This document shows positions 26,414 to 34,370 of a stretch of DNA of 34,370 nt, piece by piece. Under the pieces are notes generated by a model. The model did not search any database, was not told where the DNA came from, and saw nothing but the letters and a program-made list of their open reading frames with translations. Each line of letters begins with the position of its first letter. Position 1 is the stretch's first letter. Source of the DNA: Clostridiales bacterium (GTDB lineage: Bacteria; Bacillota; Clostridia; Christensenellales; UBA1242). The translations under genes were made by a program, and so were the position numbers. The stretch lies in assembly GCA_918285425.1 (NCBI GenBank), contig CAKJZE010000002.1, forward strand, positions 1 through 34,370, read 5' to 3'.

Positions 26414-28894
26414 TTAAATTCTTTCTTCTGCGTATGTTTCAATGATATCACCAATTTGTATATCAGTAAAGCCAGCTAAAGTAGCACCAAATTCAAAGCC
26501 TGCGGCAACATCTTTAACTTCATTTTTCTCTCTTTGAAGGGTCGCAATACTGCCGTTATAAACTTCTTTGTCTTTACGAAGCAATCTTGCCTTGCTGTTT
26601 CTTGTAATCTTACCATCAAGTACATAGCTTCCTGCAATAATACCAACCTTACTTGCTTTAAATAACGCCCTTACTTCTGCATGACCAGTCACAACCTCTC
26701 TGTATTTAGGCGCAAGCAATTTTGTGATCTCTTCAGTAACAAAATCAATAACTTCATAAATAATTTTGAATGTCTTAATAGTTACATTTTTCTTTTCAGC
26801 AATCTGCTTGATTTTTGCATCAGGTTTAATATTAAATCCAACAATTACTGCATTTGAAGCCTCTGCAAGCATGATGTCATTTTCATTTATCTGACCAACT
26901 CCACCATGGATACATCTTACTTTAACCTCTTCATTTTGAATTACTGACAATGATTGTCTTAAAGCTTCAATAGAACCCTGAACATCACCTTTAATAATAA
27001 CATTATAATCTTTAAAGTTTTTATCAGCAATCTTGCTTAAAAGGGTTTCAACTGATGTGTCTTCAGACTGAATCATACTTGTTCTCTGTTTACTTGTACG
27101 TTCAGATGCAATATTTTTACTCATCTTCTCGTCCACAACAAAGAGTTGATCGCCGGCATTTGGCACTTCGGTAAGTCCCAAAATTGCAACAGGAGTTGAA
27201 GGGCCTGCCTTTTTCACATGTACGCCCTTTTCATTGATCATTGCCCTGACTTTACCTACGGCAGTGCCTGCAACTATGTTGTCGCCAACTTTTAATGTAC
27301 CATTTTGCACCAAAACTGTTGCAACAGTTCCCATACCTTTGTCAAGTCTTGCCTCAATTATACTTCCTGCAGCATCTCTGTTTGGATTTGCTCTTAAATT
27401 CTGATACTCTGCCACAAACAATACCATTTCCAAAAGCTTGTCAACATTGGTACCCTGTTTTGCAGAAATAGGCACCATGATTGTATCACCGCCCCATTCT
27501 TCTGGCACGACATTTTCGGCAGATAACTCCTCTTTAATCTTCTCAACGTTTGCAGTAGGAACGTCAATTTTGTTTATCGCAACAATCATTGGCACATTTG
27601 CTTCACGAATATATCTTATTGCCTCTTTTGTCTGTGGCATAACGCCATCATCTGCAGCAACCACCAAAATAGCAACGTCAGTAAGCTTTGCACCACGTTC
27701 ACGCATTGCAGCAAAGGCAGCATGCCCTGGCGTATCAATAAATGTAACAGTCTCGCCATTAACTTTAATTTGATAAGCACCAATATGCTGTGTGATTCCG
27801 CCAGCTTCGCCACCAATAACATTTGTCTTTCTTATATAGTCCAAAAGTGATGTTTTACCGTGGTCAACATGTCCCATAACTGTAACAACTGGAGGACGTT
27901 TCTGTAAATCTTCCTCCTTGTCAGTTTCTGCACTATAGATATCTGCAAGTTGTTCTTCAAATGTTTTACCAACATTCTTTTCAAGTGTTACACCAAACTC
28001 TGAAGCAATAAGCTCTGCAGAATCATAGTCAATATTACTGTTGATATTTACCATCATGCCAAGAAGCAAAAACTTACTTATTATTTCAGGAACAGTATGA
28101 CCAATCTTCTCTGCCAAAATTTTAACAGTAAGGTTGTCAGTAGTGATCACTGCATGTTCTATTTTAGGTGCAACAAAAGTGTTTTCATCTTTTTGTTTCT
28201 TTGCACCACGCTTTCTGCTTCCCATTCTGTCGCCATCATCATAAAGTGACTCATCAGCAACATATCCACGCATAACAAGAGCCTTTTTATTCATAGCCTT
28301 TTTATCATCTGAACGTTCAAATGTTTTTTTCTTTGTTCCATGAGTATTTGTATTTTGTTTTGACAAAATACTTGCATCAAGTTTTTCAATGCCAGCAAAA
28401 GCTGGTTTACCGGCATTTGGCCTTTGTTGACCTTGACCAAATTTTTGTCCATTGTTTTGCGCATTTTTAAATCCAGGCTTACCATTTTGAAAGTTCTGTC
28501 TGTTGCCAAACTGACCTTGGCCCCCAGGACGTCTGTCTTGGAAATTCCTGTTTGCACCAGCATTGTTTGCAAACACCCTCTTTTCTTTTTGAGGAATATT
28601 CTTTTCCCTGTCACTTTGCACAGCTGCGGGTCTTATATTATTCACAACAGAATTTGGACGAACGGGATTATCAACCACTGGTTTAGCCTCTGGCTGTTTA
28701 TTAGCAATTGGTTTTTCTGCTGTCTCTGCAACATTTTTGCGCTTTATAACGTCTTTAAGTTGTTGCAGTTTTGTATAAGCTCTCTTTATGTTTGCACCAA
28801 GAGATGCCAAAGCTCCGCTTTGCAAAATCTCACGCATTTTTTTAACATTTTCCAAGTCTACTCTTGTTTGAACATTTTTTTCGTTATTTACCAA
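26414..28894 (-). CDS. infB: Translation initiation factor IF-2
   Basis: 'RPPVVTVMGHVDHGKTSLLDYIRKTNVIGGEAGGITQHIGAY...FIDTPGHAAFAAMRERGAKLTD'. Confidence 0.98.
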   Translation of the reverse strand: MVNNEKNVQTRVDLENVKKMREILQSGALASLGANIKRAYTKLQQLKDVIKRKNVAETAEKPIANKQPEAKPVVDNPVRPNSVVNNIRPAAVQSDREKNIPQKEKRVFANNAGANRNFQDRRPGGQGQFGNRQNFQNGKPGFKNAQNNGQKFGQGQQRPNAGKPAFAGIEKLDASILSKQNTNTHGTKKKTFERSDDKKAMNKKALVMRGYVADESLYDDGDRMGSRKRGAKKQKDENTFVAPKIEHAVITTDNLTVKILAEKIGHTVPEIISKFLLLGMMVNINSNIDYDSAELIASEFGVTLEKNVGKTFEEQLADIYSAETDKEEDLQKRPPVVTVMGHVDHGKTSLLDYIRKTNVIGGEAGGITQHIGAYQIKVNGETVTFIDTPGHAAFAAMRERGAKLTDVAILVVAADDGVMPQTKEAIRYIREANVPMIVAINKIDVPTANVEKIKEELSAENVVPEEWGGDTIMVPISAKQGTNVDKLLEMVLFVAEYQNLRANPNRDAAGSIIEARLDKGMGTVATVLVQNGTLKVGDNIVAGTAVGKVRAMINEKGVHVKKAGPSTPVAILGLTEVPNAGDQLFVVDEKMSKNIASERTSKQRTSMIQSEDTSVETLLSKIADKNFKDYNVIIKGDVQGSIEALRQSLSVIQNEEVKVRCIHGGVGQINENDIMLAEASNAVIVGFNIKPDAKIKQIAEKKNVTIKTFKIIYEVIDFVTEEITKLLAPKYREVVTGHAEVRALFKASKVGIIAGSYVLDGKITRNSKARLLRKDKEVYNGSIATLQREKNEVKDVAAGFEFGATLAGFTDIQIGDIIETYAEERI

Positions 28895-28910
28895 AAATTT
28901 ATTCCTCCAT

Positions 28911-29198
28911 TTAATCCAGGCAACTTATCATTGCATCAGCCAAGTTTTTATCTTTAATCCCAAAGGCTTTCACATCTTCACTTGACGTAATATTTTTAAT
29001 GTCATCTTTATTCAATTTAACCAAGCACAATTCATATTGTTCACATAAATGTGCCAGTTTTTTCTGTGCATTTTCAGAAAGATCATCACCTATAAACACG
29101 GCTTTCGGTTTTTTTTGCAGTATGTTATCAGTTCCAAAAACCGCACTGCCGCTTTTTACTGCAAAACCAAAATAACTTTTCACTTTAGTCAAATTCAT
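28911..29198 (-). CDS. ylxQ: YlxQ / L7Ae-family ribosomal-like protein
   Basis: 'MNLTKVKSYFGFAVKSGSAVFGTDNILQKKPKAVFIGDDLSENAQKKLAHLCEQYEL'. Start at 29198 fits operon order and overlaps the ylxR end. Confidence 0.83.
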   Translation of the reverse strand: MNLTKVKSYFGFAVKSGSAVFGTDNILQKKPKAVFIGDDLSENAQKKLAHLCEQYELCLVKLNKDDIKNITSSEDVKAFGIKDKNLADAMISCLD

Positions 29199-29454
29199 CA
29201 ATCTTTCCAAGCTCCTCATAGACAGCTGCAGGGCATTCACACTTAAACACCCTGTTTGCCGCACGCTTTTTCACAGCTTCACTTATGCACTCTTTATTTT
29301 TGCAGATATACATACCCCTTCCGTTTGTTTTGCCGTTCTTGTCAACAAAAATTCCATCAGCAGTTTTGACAACTTTTATGAAATTTGCTTTTGGCCCCTT
29401 TGTTCTGCAAACCACGCACGTTCTTTCAGGTATTTTTTTTGACTTTTGTTCCAA
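29185..29454 (-). CDS. ylxR: YlxR family RNA-binding protein
   Basis: 'IPERTCVVCRTKGPKANFIKVVK...KTNGRGMYICKNKECISEAVKKRAANRVFK'. Confidence 0.95.
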   Translation of the reverse strand: MEQKSKKIPERTCVVCRTKGPKANFIKVVKTADGIFVDKNGKTNGRGMYICKNKECISEAVKKRAANRVFKCECPAAVYEELGKIDEFD

Positions 29455-29465
29455 AACTGCACCTC

Positions 29466-30587
29466 TTAATCAAGATCTCCAAAGATATTATCAATATCAT
29501 CAAGAGAGATAACTTCTTCTTTAGCTTCTTGCTTTTTCTCTTCTTCGCCAGCTTTTGATTCACTCTTAACGTCAATCTTCCAGCCTGTAAGTCTTGCAGC
29601 AAGACGAACGTTTTGACCATTTTTACCAATTGCAAGAGAAAGCTTATCATCAGGAACAATGACTTTTGAAGTTTTGTTAACTTCGTCAATTTCCACTGAC
29701 AATACAGTTGCAGGAGAAAGCGCACGTGCAATGTATTCAAATGGATCATCACTCCAAATAATGATATCAACCTTTTCTCCACCAAGTTCAGATACAACAC
29801 TGTTAACTCTTGTTCCCTTATTACCAACACAAGCGCCAAGTGGATCAATTTGTGGATCTGCACTGTATATTGCCATCTTTGTTCTGTATCCAGCTTCACG
29901 AACAATGTTCTTGATTTCTACATGACCAGTAGAAATTTCTGGAACTTCGTTCTCAAAAAGTTTACGAACAAAACCAGGGTTAGATCTTGAAACTATTGCT
30001 TGCACTCCACGTGCAGTTTCACGAAGTTTCTTTATGTAAACTTTAATTCTGTCATTAATATTGTACTTTTCACCTGCGATTTGATCAGAAGGCATAAGCA
30101 CACCTTCAATATTTGTGCCCATAAGTTCAATAAAGTAAGTATCAGCCTCGTTTCTTCTGATATAGCCAGTGGTGAGTGTGTCCACCTTTTCTTCAAGTTC
30201 AGCAAATGCTGCACTTCTTTCAGCCTCACGAAGTTTTTGTGTTACAACTTGCTTTGCAGTTCCTGCAGCAATACGCCCAAAGTCTTTTGGTGTGATCTCC
30301 TCTTTAACTTGGTCACCAATTTTATATGACTTTTTTATTTCTTTAGCATCTTCCAAAGAAATCTCGTTGTCCTTATTTTCAACAACTTCCACAACAGTTT
30401 TATAGGCATAAACCTTAATTGTGTTCTTTTCAGGATTGAGTTTTACCTCAACTGATTTAGCCTCTCCAAAATTTTTCTTGTATGCAGCAACAAGTGCGCT
30501 CTCAAGTGTTTGAATAAAGAAATCCTTTTTTATTCCCTTTTGTTTTTCCAGCTCATCAAGTGCCAGAAAGAAATCTTTGTTTGTCAT
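29466..30587 (-). CDS. nusA: Transcription termination/antitermination factor NusA
   Basis: 'RSNPGFVRKLFENEVPEISTGHVEIKNIVREAGYRTKMAIYSADPQIDPLGACVGNKGTRVNSVVSELGGEKVDIIIWSDDP'. Confidence 0.97.
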   Translation of the reverse strand: MTNKDFFLALDELEKQKGIKKDFFIQTLESALVAAYKKNFGEAKSVEVKLNPEKNTIKVYAYKTVVEVVENKDNEISLEDAKEIKKSYKIGDQVKEEITPKDFGRIAAGTAKQVVTQKLREAERSAAFAELEEKVDTLTTGYIRRNEADTYFIELMGTNIEGVLMPSDQIAGEKYNINDRIKVYIKKLRETARGVQAIVSRSNPGFVRKLFENEVPEISTGHVEIKNIVREAGYRTKMAIYSADPQIDPLGACVGNKGTRVNSVVSELGGEKVDIIIWSDDPFEYIARALSPATVLSVEIDEVNKTSKVIVPDDKLSLAIGKNGQNVRLAARLTGWKIDVKSESKAGEEEKKQEAKEEVISLDDIDNIFGDLD

Positions 30588-30598
30588 TTTTTATCTCC

Positions 30599-31060
30599 TT
30601 AAAATTTTATATATTTTATGGCTTTGGAAATTAAATTCCTTGGAATTATAGTTTCCGTGCCTTTTTTATCGACTATTATGATACTTTCACTGCTGTATGA
30701 TTTCAGCACACCCACATAATTTTTATCTTTGCCAAGTTTTTGATAAAGGGAAATCTCAAGCTCTTCTTCAATATTTCTTTCATAATCCTGGTCAGTCACA
30801 AGTGGCCAATCAAGACCTGCAGATGAAACATTTAAAGTATATGACTGATTGTCAGTTGGATCAAGCTGATCCAAAGGCTCGCCAATGGCGTTATGTACCA
30901 TTTCACAATCTTCAATACTGACACCACCTTTCTTATCAATTATGATGGTCAGGTTTAACCCATCTTCTTTGTTATGAAATTTTACCTGAACAAGATATAG
31001 TCCTAAACTTTCGACAATGGGTTTAACAAGCTTAATAACTTGTTGTTCTTTTTTGTTCAC
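30599..31060 (-). CDS. rimP: Ribosome maturation factor RimP (GTG start)
   Basis: 'LGLYLVQVKFHNKEDGLNLTIIIDKKGGVSIEDCEMVHNAIGEPLDQLDPTDNQSYTLNVSSAGLDWPL'. Start reassigned to GTG at 31060, preceded by AAAGGAGGAAATT. Confidence 0.92.
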   Translation of the reverse strand: MNKKEQQVIKLVKPIVESLGLYLVQVKFHNKEDGLNLTIIIDKKGGVSIEDCEMVHNAIGEPLDQLDPTDNQSYTLNVSSAGLDWPLVTDQDYERNIEEELEISLYQKLGKDKNYVGVLKSYSSESIIIVDKKGTETIIPRNLISKAIKYIKF

Positions 31061-31090
31061 AATTTCCTCCTTTGCCCCTATCAAAATTTT

Positions 31091-31114
31091 AGGAGTGGCC
31101 TTGCGGTCACTCCC
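31091..31114 (-). promoter_or_regulatory. GNRA-capped hairpin in the rimP-nusA-infB leader
   Basis: Minus-strand GGGAGTGACC-GCAA-GGCCACTCCT: about 9 pairs with one A.C mismatch, between a strong promoter and the rimP SD. Confidence 0.65.
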
Positions 31115-31136
31115 AAAGAATAGCATTATTAAATAT

Positions 31137-31165
31137 ATTATACCCACATTATATTATAATTGCAA
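31137..31165 (-). promoter_or_regulatory. Sigma-A-type promoter of the rimP-nusA-infB operon
   Basis: Minus strand TTGCAA (31160-31165), N17, TATAAT (31137-31142). Confidence 0.78.
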
Positions 31166-31207
31166 GTATTTATGTTAAATTTAAAAGAAAATTTATAATA
31201 TTTCAAC

Positions 31208-31531
31208 TTATTCAATCACCCTTTGAATAAATGCTTTTAAAGCATCTTCAGTGACATATCCAATAGATCTGTCAACTTCCTGACCATTTTTATAAGCAAT
31301 TATACAAGGAATTGACTGTATACCCTGACGAAGTGCAAGCGTGTTGTTGTCATCAACGTTACACTTTGCAAAAGTTGCTTTGTCTGCAAATTCCTCTGCA
31401 ACTTGTTCAAATGTTGGTGCAAGCATTTTGCAAGGTCCACACCATGCAGCCCAAAAGTCAACAAATACCACTTTATTTTCCAGTGTTTGTTTAAAATTTT
31501 GACTTGTTATCTGTTCCATAATATTCTCCAT
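31208..31531 (-). CDS. trxA: Thioredoxin
   Basis: 'VVFVDFWAAWCGPCKMLAPTFEQVAEEFADKATFAKCNVDDN'. Confidence 0.96.
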   Translation of the reverse strand: MENIMEQITSQNFKQTLENKVVFVDFWAAWCGPCKMLAPTFEQVAEEFADKATFAKCNVDDNNTLALRQGIQSIPCIIAYKNGQEVDRSIGYVTEDALKAFIQRVIE

Positions 31532-31549
31532 TTAAATCTTCCAATAATA

Positions 31550-32860
31550 TTATAAAATATACTTTTTAAGGTCATATTCTTTTAAGATATTTGCAAGATG
31601 TTCTTCCACATATTGCTTGTTGATGACAACGTTTATAACTGGGTGATCACCGGTTGCATTGAAAGAAATATCTTCCAAAAGTTTTTCCAAAATGGTATGC
31701 AATCTTCTTGCACCAATGTTTTCACTGTTCTCATTTTCCAAAACTGCAATTCGGGCAATCTCTTTGATTGCATCATCTTTAAATTCAAGGTTTATGTTAT
31801 CCACACCAAGCAAGCTTTTATATTGCACAATAAGCGAATTTTCAGTATTTTTCAAAATCTTAATGAAATCTTCATAGCCAAGACTTGCAAGTTCCACAGT
31901 AACAGGGAAACGACCCTGAAGCTCTGGGATAAGATCTTCCACTCTTGACATATGAAATGCACCAGCTGCGATAAACAACATATAGTCAGTTTTGACTGGA
32001 CCATACTTGGTTGAAACTGTGCTTCCTTCAACGATTGGAAGAATGTCGCGCTGAACACCCTCTCTTGAAACATCAGGCGAAGAACTGCCTGCGCCACCCT
32101 TGCCTGTGATCTTGTCAATCTCATCAATAAAGATGATACCATTTTGCTCTGCACGGGTAAGTGCCTCGCTGTTGACATTGTCCATATCAATAAGTCTGTC
32201 GCTTTCTTCAGCCAAAAGTATGCGTTTTGCATCACTTATAAGCATGGTTTTGCGTTTTTTACGTTTTGGCATCATGTTGCCAAACACGTCACCAATATTA
32301 ATTTCCATGCCAGGCATAAGTGGCATAGCCTTTGGTTCTTCTTGAACTTCAATCTCTATTTGTTCATTATCGTATTTGTCAGTGTAAAGTTCTTTTGAAA
32401 GAATTTCTTTAATCTCCTCATCACTTTTGCCTGCATAAAGATCTCTCTTTTTAACAAAAAGAATATTTACAAGTCTGCTGTTTACCGCAGCCTCTGCTTT
32501 TTCACGTACTTCTGCCATTCTTTCGTTTTTAACAAGCAGTATTGCAGCTTCCACAAGGTCACGAATCATAGATTCCACATCACGACCAACATAGCCAACT
32601 TCAGTGAATTTTGTTGCCTCAACTTTAACAAAAGGAGCTTTAACAAGCTTTGCAAGACGTCTTGCAATCTCTGTCTTACCAACGCCAGTTGGCCCTTTCA
32701 TTATGATGTTTTTTGGTGTGATTTCGTCACGAAGTTCCTTTGCAAGTTTACTTCTTCTGTAACGGTTACGAAGTGATATTGCAACTGCTTTTTTTGCTTC
32801 ATCTTGACCAATGATATATTTGTCAAGCTCTGCAACGATTTGTTTTGGTGAAAGTTCCAT
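31550..32860 (-). CDS. hslU: ATP-dependent protease ATPase subunit HslU
   Basis: '[36 protein letters not shown]', '[49 protein letters not shown]'. Start at 32860 with SD GAGGAGG. Confidence 0.97.
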   Translation of the reverse strand: MELSPKQIVAELDKYIIGQDEAKKAVAISLRNRYRRSKLAKELRDEITPKNIIMKGPTGVGKTEIARRLAKLVKAPFVKVEATKFTEVGYVGRDVESMIRDLVEAAILLVKNERMAEVREKAEAAVNSRLVNILFVKKRDLYAGKSDEEIKEILSKELYTDKYDNEQIEIEVQEEPKAMPLMPGMEINIGDVFGNMMPKRKKRKTMLISDAKRILLAEESDRLIDMDNVNSEALTRAEQNGIIFIDEIDKITGKGGAGSSSPDVSREGVQRDILPIVEGSTVSTKYGPVKTDYMLFIAAGAFHMSRVEDLIPELQGRFPVTVELASLGYEDFIKILKNTENSLIVQYKSLLGVDNINLEFKDDAIKEIARIAVLENENSENIGARRLHTILEKLLEDISFNATGDHPVINVVINKQYVEEHLANILKEYDLKKYIL

Positions 32861-32861
32861 A

Positions 32862-33395
32862 CTAGACCTCCTCAATCACAAGATTGCCATTTGTGAAGAT
32901 ACAAATGTCACCTGCAATTTTCATTGCCTTCTCTGCAATCTCTTTTGCAGAAAGTTTAGTATTTTGTTTAAGTGCCCTTGCCGCAGCCAGCGCATAGTTC
33001 CCACCGCTTCCAATTGCACAGATGCCGTCATCACTCTCTATGACGTCACCAACACCTGAAATTATAAGCATAGTCTCTTTATCTGCAACAATCATTAATG
33101 CTTCAAGATGACGAAGCCCTTTATCACTTCTCCAAAGTTGTGCAAGTTCAACCGCAGCCCTTGTCAAATTGCCTGAATACTTTTGAAGCATTTTCTCAAA
33201 TTTTTCAGAAAGTGTAAAGGCATCTGCAGTTGATCCCGCAAAACCAATCACAACTTTATCATTATAAATTCTTCTTACTTTTTTTGCGTGTGCTTTCATA
33301 ACAACAGATTCACCCATTGTCACTTGTCCATCACCGGCAATAACAAATTTGCCATCTTTCTCTACACCAATTATGGTCGTACCTTTAATTTGCAT
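32862..33395 (-). CDS. hslV: ATP-dependent protease peptidase subunit HslV
   Basis: '[57 protein letters not shown]'. Confidence 0.97.
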   Translation of the reverse strand: MQIKGTTIIGVEKDGKFVIAGDGQVTMGESVVMKAHAKKVRRIYNDKVVIGFAGSTADAFTLSEKFEKMLQKYSGNLTRAAVELAQLWRSDKGLRHLEALMIVADKETMLIISGVGDVIESDDGICAIGSGGNYALAAARALKQNTKLSAKEIAEKAMKIAGDICIFTNGNLVIEEV

Positions 33396-34370
33396 TATAA
33401 ACTCTCCTTTATTTTAGTCATCTCTTCAATTGCACGCTGTGAATATTGTTCTTTCCTTTGTTGTTTGTCTTTGTGTGGATTTTCAAGCGGCTCCAAAATA
33501 CCAAAGTTCGCATTCATTGGCTGAAAGTCCACACTTGGCGTTGAAATATAATTTGCCAGCGCACCAATAATACACTTATTATTAAACTCTATTTTTGGCT
33601 TTCTGTCAAGCATCTGTGCCAAACTTATAGATGCAATCAGCCCACTTGCAATACTTTCCACATATCCTTCCACGCCAGAGATCTGCCCTGCAAAGTAAAT
33701 ATTTGGATATTTTATCATCTGAAAATTGTTGTTTAAATGTTTTGTACTGTTGATAAATGAGTTTCTGTGCATAACACCATACTTTAAAAATTCCGCATTT
33801 TCAAGTGCAGGAATCATGGAAAACACGCGTTTTTGCTCGCCAAATGTCAAATTTGTTTGAAAACCCACCAAATTGTAAAGCTCTCCTGCTGAATTTTCTT
33901 TTCGTAATTGTACCACAGCATAAGGCCGTTTACCATCATTGTCCAAAAGTCCAACCGGACGAAGTGGGCCAAAACGCAGTGTGTCTTCCCCTCGCGAAGC
34001 CATAACTTCAACAGGCATACAGCCATTAAAAATTTCACTTTTTTCAAAGTCATGCAATGTCACACGCTGGGCATTAATAAGCTCGTGAACAAAATTATAG
34101 TATTCTTCTTTATTCATTGGGCAGTTAACATAGTCACTTTCCCCTTTTTGATAGCGTGAAGTTGTGAAAGTTTTGGAATAGTCAATGCTTTCAGCATCAA
34201 CAATTGGCGCAGATGCATCAAAGAAATGCAAGCTGTCCGTTTCGCCAAGAAGTTTATTAATTTCTTCTGCCAAAGCATCACTGACAAGGGGCCCAGTCGC
34301 AATAATAGTTGGAACAGATGTGTCAATGGTCTTCACTTCCTCATGAATAACATTGATATTCTTATCATTA
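33395..34370 (-). CDS. trmFO: Methylenetetrahydrofolate-tRNA-(uracil-5-)-methyltransferase TrmFO (5' truncated at window edge)
   Basis: '[17 protein letters not shown]', '[25 protein letters not shown]', '[12 protein letters not shown]', '[23 protein letters not shown]'. Frame stays open to the right edge ([18 protein letters not shown]...). Confidence 0.96.
   Translation of the reverse strand, partial: NDKNINVIHEEVKTIDTSVPTIIATGPLVSDALAEEINKLLGETDSLHFFDASAPIVDAESIDYSKTFTTSRYQKGESDYVNCPMNKEEYYNFVHELINAQRVTLHDFEKSEIFNGCMPVEVMASRGEDTLRFGPLRPVGLLDNDGKRPYAVVQLRKENSAGELYNLVGFQTNLTFGEQKRVFSMIPALENAEFLKYGVMHRNSFINSTKHLNNNFQMIKYPNIYFAGQISGVEGYVESIASGLIASISLAQMLDRKPKIEFNNKCIIGALANYISTPSVDFQPMNANFGILEPLENPHKDKQQRKEQYSQRAIEEMTKIKESL

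Noticed and set aside
29426-29905. 159-aa minus-strand ORF overlapping nusA out of frame
   Set aside because: Shadow frame of nusA with no RBS and no similarity recognised.
32862-33395. HslV with five extra residues (MQIKG) before the catalytic Thr
   Set aside because: Short N-terminal leaders before the catalytic Thr are, from memory, common in Firmicutes HslV; not unusual enough to report.
1-34370. CRISPR arrays, tRNAs, rRNAs, transposons, phage or defence islands
   Set aside because: No regularly spaced repeats, tRNA-like cloverleaf, transposase, integrase or toxin-antitoxin motifs seen; the window is core chromosomal genes.

Overview
This 34.4 kb AT-rich window looks like the chromosome of a spore-forming Firmicutes (Clostridia-like) bacterium. 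Apart from one ABC-transporter permease fragment at the left edge (+ strand), the window is a co-directional minus-strand run of about 35 conserved genes. Read right to left these are: trmFO (partial), hslV, hslU, thioredoxin; rimP-nusA-ylxR-ylxQ-infB-rbfA-nrnA-truB; an endonuclease IV-like TIM-barrel gene; efp; the spoIIIA operon (AA-AH); an Asp23/Gls24 gene plus an uncharacterised two-TM gene; nusB-xseA-xseB-recN-spoIVB-spo0A-spoIIM; a D,D-carboxypeptidase; an M50 protease with scpA-scpB; DUF2953-gerW/ytfJ-dacB; rluB; a HI0933-like flavoprotein; plsC; and a PH-domain membrane protein. I found no CRISPR array, mobile element, tRNA or rRNA. I found no obviously new multi-gene system. The items most worth checking are departures from the standard sporulation machinery: a Spo0A-like protein whose receiver lacks key phosphorylation residues, a 61-aa SpoIIIAF with no soluble domain, a spoIVB start codon inside a terminator-like hairpin, an uncharacterised repeat-containing membrane protein coupled to Asp23, matching acidic extensions on ScpA and ScpB, and several promoter or leader structures including a perfect 24-bp palindrome over a -10 box. 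Family calls come from reading the sequence; no database search was run.
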